Shown: one piece after another, positions 5,067-6,246 of the stretch
Layout of the letters: each line of letters starts with the position of its first letter
Numbering within the stretch: position 1 is the first letter of the stretch
Program-made: the position numbers and the translations under genes
Notes under the pieces: model-generated
Seen by the model: only the letters and a program-made list of their open reading frames with translations
Database searches by the model: none
What the model was told of the DNA's origin: nothing
Assembly: GCA_033722375.1 (NCBI GenBank)
Contig: JAWVZB010000146.1
Location: forward strand, 1 to 6,246
Direction: 5' to 3'
Source of the DNA: JAWVZB01 sp033722375
Lineage (GTDB): Bacteria; Actinomycetota; Nitriliruptoria; Nitriliruptorales; Nitriliruptoraceae
Length of the DNA stretch: 6,246 nt

Positions 5067-5984
5067 GTGATGTCGTGGATCGACGAGGCAGGTGACGACT
5101 GGACCGCCGCGGCGGTCTCGCCTCAGCTGTGGCAGAACATCGCGGAGATGGGCCCGGACGCAGAGCGCTGGTTGGACTCCGTGCCCGAACGGGTCGCCAC
5201 CATCGAGAACGCGTGGGGCCTCGAGGTCGGACCGCCCGTCTCGGCTGAGGGCCACGTCTCGGTGGCGTTCGAGGCACGAACGGCGAATGGGGTGGACGCG
5301 GTCCTGAAGGTGACTGTCCCCCACGACGAGGCCGAGACCGAAGCTGCTGCTCTGCAGCGGTGGGGCGGGCGGGGCGCGGTCAAGCTCCTGGGCGCCTCCG
5401 ACGATGGCTTCACGCTGCTGCTCGAACGCTGCCGCCCCGGCCACGACCTGTTCACGCTGCCGCCCGATGAGCACGTCGACGTCCTCGCCGAGCTGTTCCC
5501 GCAGTTGTGGATCCAGCCCCACGGCAACGAGCCGTTCCCCGAGCTCGACGCCACCGTCGCGCGGTGGGAGCGAGACCTGCCGGCACTGGGCGACCGGCTG
5601 GGCGTGCGCCAGGAGTTGGCCGGCGACGCGCGGCGATGGGCGGCGGAGCTGCGGTGCGACATGCCTCGCCGGATCTTGCACGGCGACCTCCACCCGCAGA
5701 ACGTGCTCGCAGCGCAGCGTCAGCCATGGCTCGCCATCGACCCCAAGCCATGGGTAGGCGATCCGGCGTTCGACCTCGCCCAGACCCTGGTGAACTGGGT
5801 CCGGATCGGGCCGACCGAGCGGGGCGCCGCGGTCGAGGACGTCCTCCGTCGTGCTCGCCGGTTGAGCGGGGTGCTGGGGCTCGACGTGAACCGGGTGCTG
5901 CGGTGGGCCGTCGTCAAGGGGTTCGGCTGGGAGTTCGCCGCCGAGGAGACGCTGGTGCTCCACGGCGCCGCGACCAGCGTCTGA
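5067..5984 (+). CDS. APH(6)-like small-molecule kinase
   Basis: This 305-residue protein has the protein-kinase-like fold of the aminoglycoside/hydroxyurea phosphotransferase family that includes streptomycin 6-kinases. In order: a lead segment with LWQNIAEMGPDAERWLDSVP (21-40), the N-lobe lysine in AVLKVTVP (Lys81), a likely partner Glu92 in the following helix, the hinge LLLERCRPGHDL (117-128), the catalytic loop HGDLHPQN (205-212, Asp207 and Asn212), and the metal-binding IDPKPWVGDPAFD (224-236, Asp225). All key kinase residues are present, so it is probably active with ATP or GTP. It may phosphorylate an aminoglycoside, but most chromosomal members of such families have unknown natural substrates, and resistance cannot be claimed. 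The start is a GTG at 5067 directly followed by an ATG at 5070; either could be used. No Shine-Dalgarno site precedes them, so translation may depend on coupling to the DinB-family gene, whose stop is 21 bases upstream. Confidence 0.87.
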   Translation: MMSWIDEAGDDWTAAAVSPQLWQNIAEMGPDAERWLDSVPERVATIENAWGLEVGPPVSAEGHVSVAFEARTANGVDAVLKVTVPHDEAETEAAALQRWGGRGAVKLLGASDDGFTLLLERCRPGHDLFTLPPDEHVDVLAELFPQLWIQPHGNEPFPELDATVARWERDLPALGDRLGVRQELAGDARRWAAELRCDMPRRILHGDLHPQNVLAAQRQPWLAIDPKPWVGDPAFDLAQTLVNWVRIGPTERGAAVEDVLRRARRLSGVLGLDVNRVLRWAVVKGFGWEFAAEETLVLHGAATSV

Positions 5985-6017
5985 TCCTCCCAGCCGCTCC
6001 GCGGCCGAGGCGCGCGG

Positions 6018-6034
6018 ATGGCGGACACCGCCGT
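6018..6034 (+). terminator. Possible hairpin terminator of the SDR-DinB-kinase run
   Basis: ATGGCGG and CCGCCGT can form a seven-pair stem with one G-U pair and a three-base loop, 34 bases after the kinase stop. There is no clear U-run, so this is a tentative call. Confidence 0.35.
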
Positions 6035-6073
6035 GCGATGTTCGAGGTTATCTACATCGTTGTGACTACACGC

Positions 6074-6123
6074 TTGACATCCAGACGGCCGTTCGGCACC
6101 GTAGGAATCGAACACACGTTCGA
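6074..6123 (+). promoter_or_regulatory. LexA (SOS) box with overlapping promoter
   Basis: The palindrome TCGAAC-ACAC-GTTCGA at 6108-6123 is a perfect match to the LexA operator pattern of actinobacteria and contains the GAAC-N4-GTTC core known also from Bacillus. It lies downstream of a consensus -35 hexamer TTGACA at 6074-6079. At 17-base spacing the -10 would be the weak CACCGT at 6097-6102, placing the transcript start inside the box, where LexA would block polymerase. A TAGGAA at 6102-6107 is another -10-like hexamer but is spaced too far. The controlled gene would be to the right, beyond or at the window edge. The box itself is clear; the promoter is inferred. Confidence 0.7.
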
Positions 6124-6168
6124 CTGCTGAGGTCGTCGCATCACCACCCATCCCCCACCGATCGCCCA

Positions 6169-6190
6169 GGTCTCGTCTGCGCGCGAGACC
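6169..6190. repeat. Inverted repeat downstream of the SOS box
   Basis: GGTCTCG (6169-6175) and CGAGACC (6184-6190) form a perfect seven-pair stem with an eight-base loop. It is not followed by a T-run on either strand. It could be a hairpin in the leader of the SOS-controlled transcript or a terminator for a gene arriving on the minus strand. Confidence 0.4.
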
Positions 6191-6246
6191 CCCGGGGCGT
6201 ATGGCTCAGCCGACCGGTTGGCAGCCGCCCGCCAGCGGCTCGCTGA

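Larger units (their letters stand above)
5985..6246. other. Right-edge spacer with regulatory signals
   Basis: No supported gene lies in these 262 bases. They hold a possible terminator hairpin (6018-6034), a TTGACA hexamer, the SOS-box palindrome and a second hairpin (6169-6190). Near the edge an ATG at 6201 opens a frame that runs off the end after 15 codons, with only a poor ribosome site. The other frame from 6131 is also open to the edge but has no ATG or GTG, and a minus-strand frame would end at 6206. I cannot decide which, if any, is the start or end of a gene. Confidence 0.5.

Noticed and set aside
4275..5963. A 562-codon open frame on the minus strand opposite the SDR end, DinB and kinase genes
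   Set aside because: It is antisense to three genes with clear family motifs, shows no recognisable domain, and long antisense frames are expected in very GC-rich coding DNA.
6098..6123. The minus-strand TTCGATTCC stretch, reminiscent of a tRNA T-arm
   Set aside because: The flanking bases do not form the five-pair T-stem and no acceptor, D or anticodon arms are present; the LexA palindrome explains the symmetry.
6039..6130. A 30-codon plus-strand frame starting ATG-TTC near the SOS box
   Set aside because: It has no ribosome site and spans the promoter hexamer and LexA palindrome, so it is more likely control sequence.
6201..6246. Possible start of a plus-strand gene at the right edge (MAQPTGW...)
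   Set aside because: Only 15 codons are visible, the ribosome site is poor, and two competing frames are equally open; it cannot be supported from this window.

Overview
The window reads as chromosomal DNA from a very GC-rich bacterium, most likely an actinobacterium (Actinomycetota). Supporting signs are strong G/C preference at third codon positions, a class F-type sortase beside a DUF4397 surface protein, a mycothiol-transferase-like DinB/DUF664 protein, and a perfect TCGAAC-N4-GTTCGA palindrome of the actinobacterial LexA (SOS) type. No species can be named, and there is no sign of insertion sequences, phage genes, CRISPR, tRNA or rRNA.

Left part (13-2617, all minus strand, so read right to left): a cell-surface module. 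A secreted, membrane-anchored two-domain DUF4397 protein (2617-1814) is followed by a class F-type sortase (1817-1110) whose best start appears to be a CTG overlapping the upstream stop codon. Next come a 100-residue zinc-ribbon membrane protein (994-692), a perfect 10-bp inverted repeat just after its stop (684-655), and an ECF-type sigma factor (549-13). The window ends 12 bases after the sigma factor, so any anti-sigma partner would lie outside.

Middle (2618-3609): a 221-bp spacer without a convincing gene, then a minus-strand flavin nitroreductase-fold protein (3504-2839) that matches iodotyrosine deiodinases, including the Glu-Tyr-Lys substrate triad. It lacks a Shine-Dalgarno site but has a TAGGCT -10 hexamer placed exactly for a leaderless transcript. 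A 105-bp divergent spacer separates it from the rightward genes.

Right part (3610-5984, plus strand): a compact three-gene run of a classical short-chain dehydrogenase/reductase, a DinB/DUF664 metal-binding protein overlapping it by ATGA, and an APH(6)-like kinase 21 bases further on. Their spacing suggests one operon; the shared substrate or pathway is not evident.

Right edge (5985-6246): a 262-bp stretch with a possible terminator hairpin for the operon, a TTGACA -35 hexamer, the SOS-box palindrome and another hairpin. It is probably the control region of a DNA-damage-inducible gene lying mostly or wholly beyond the window.
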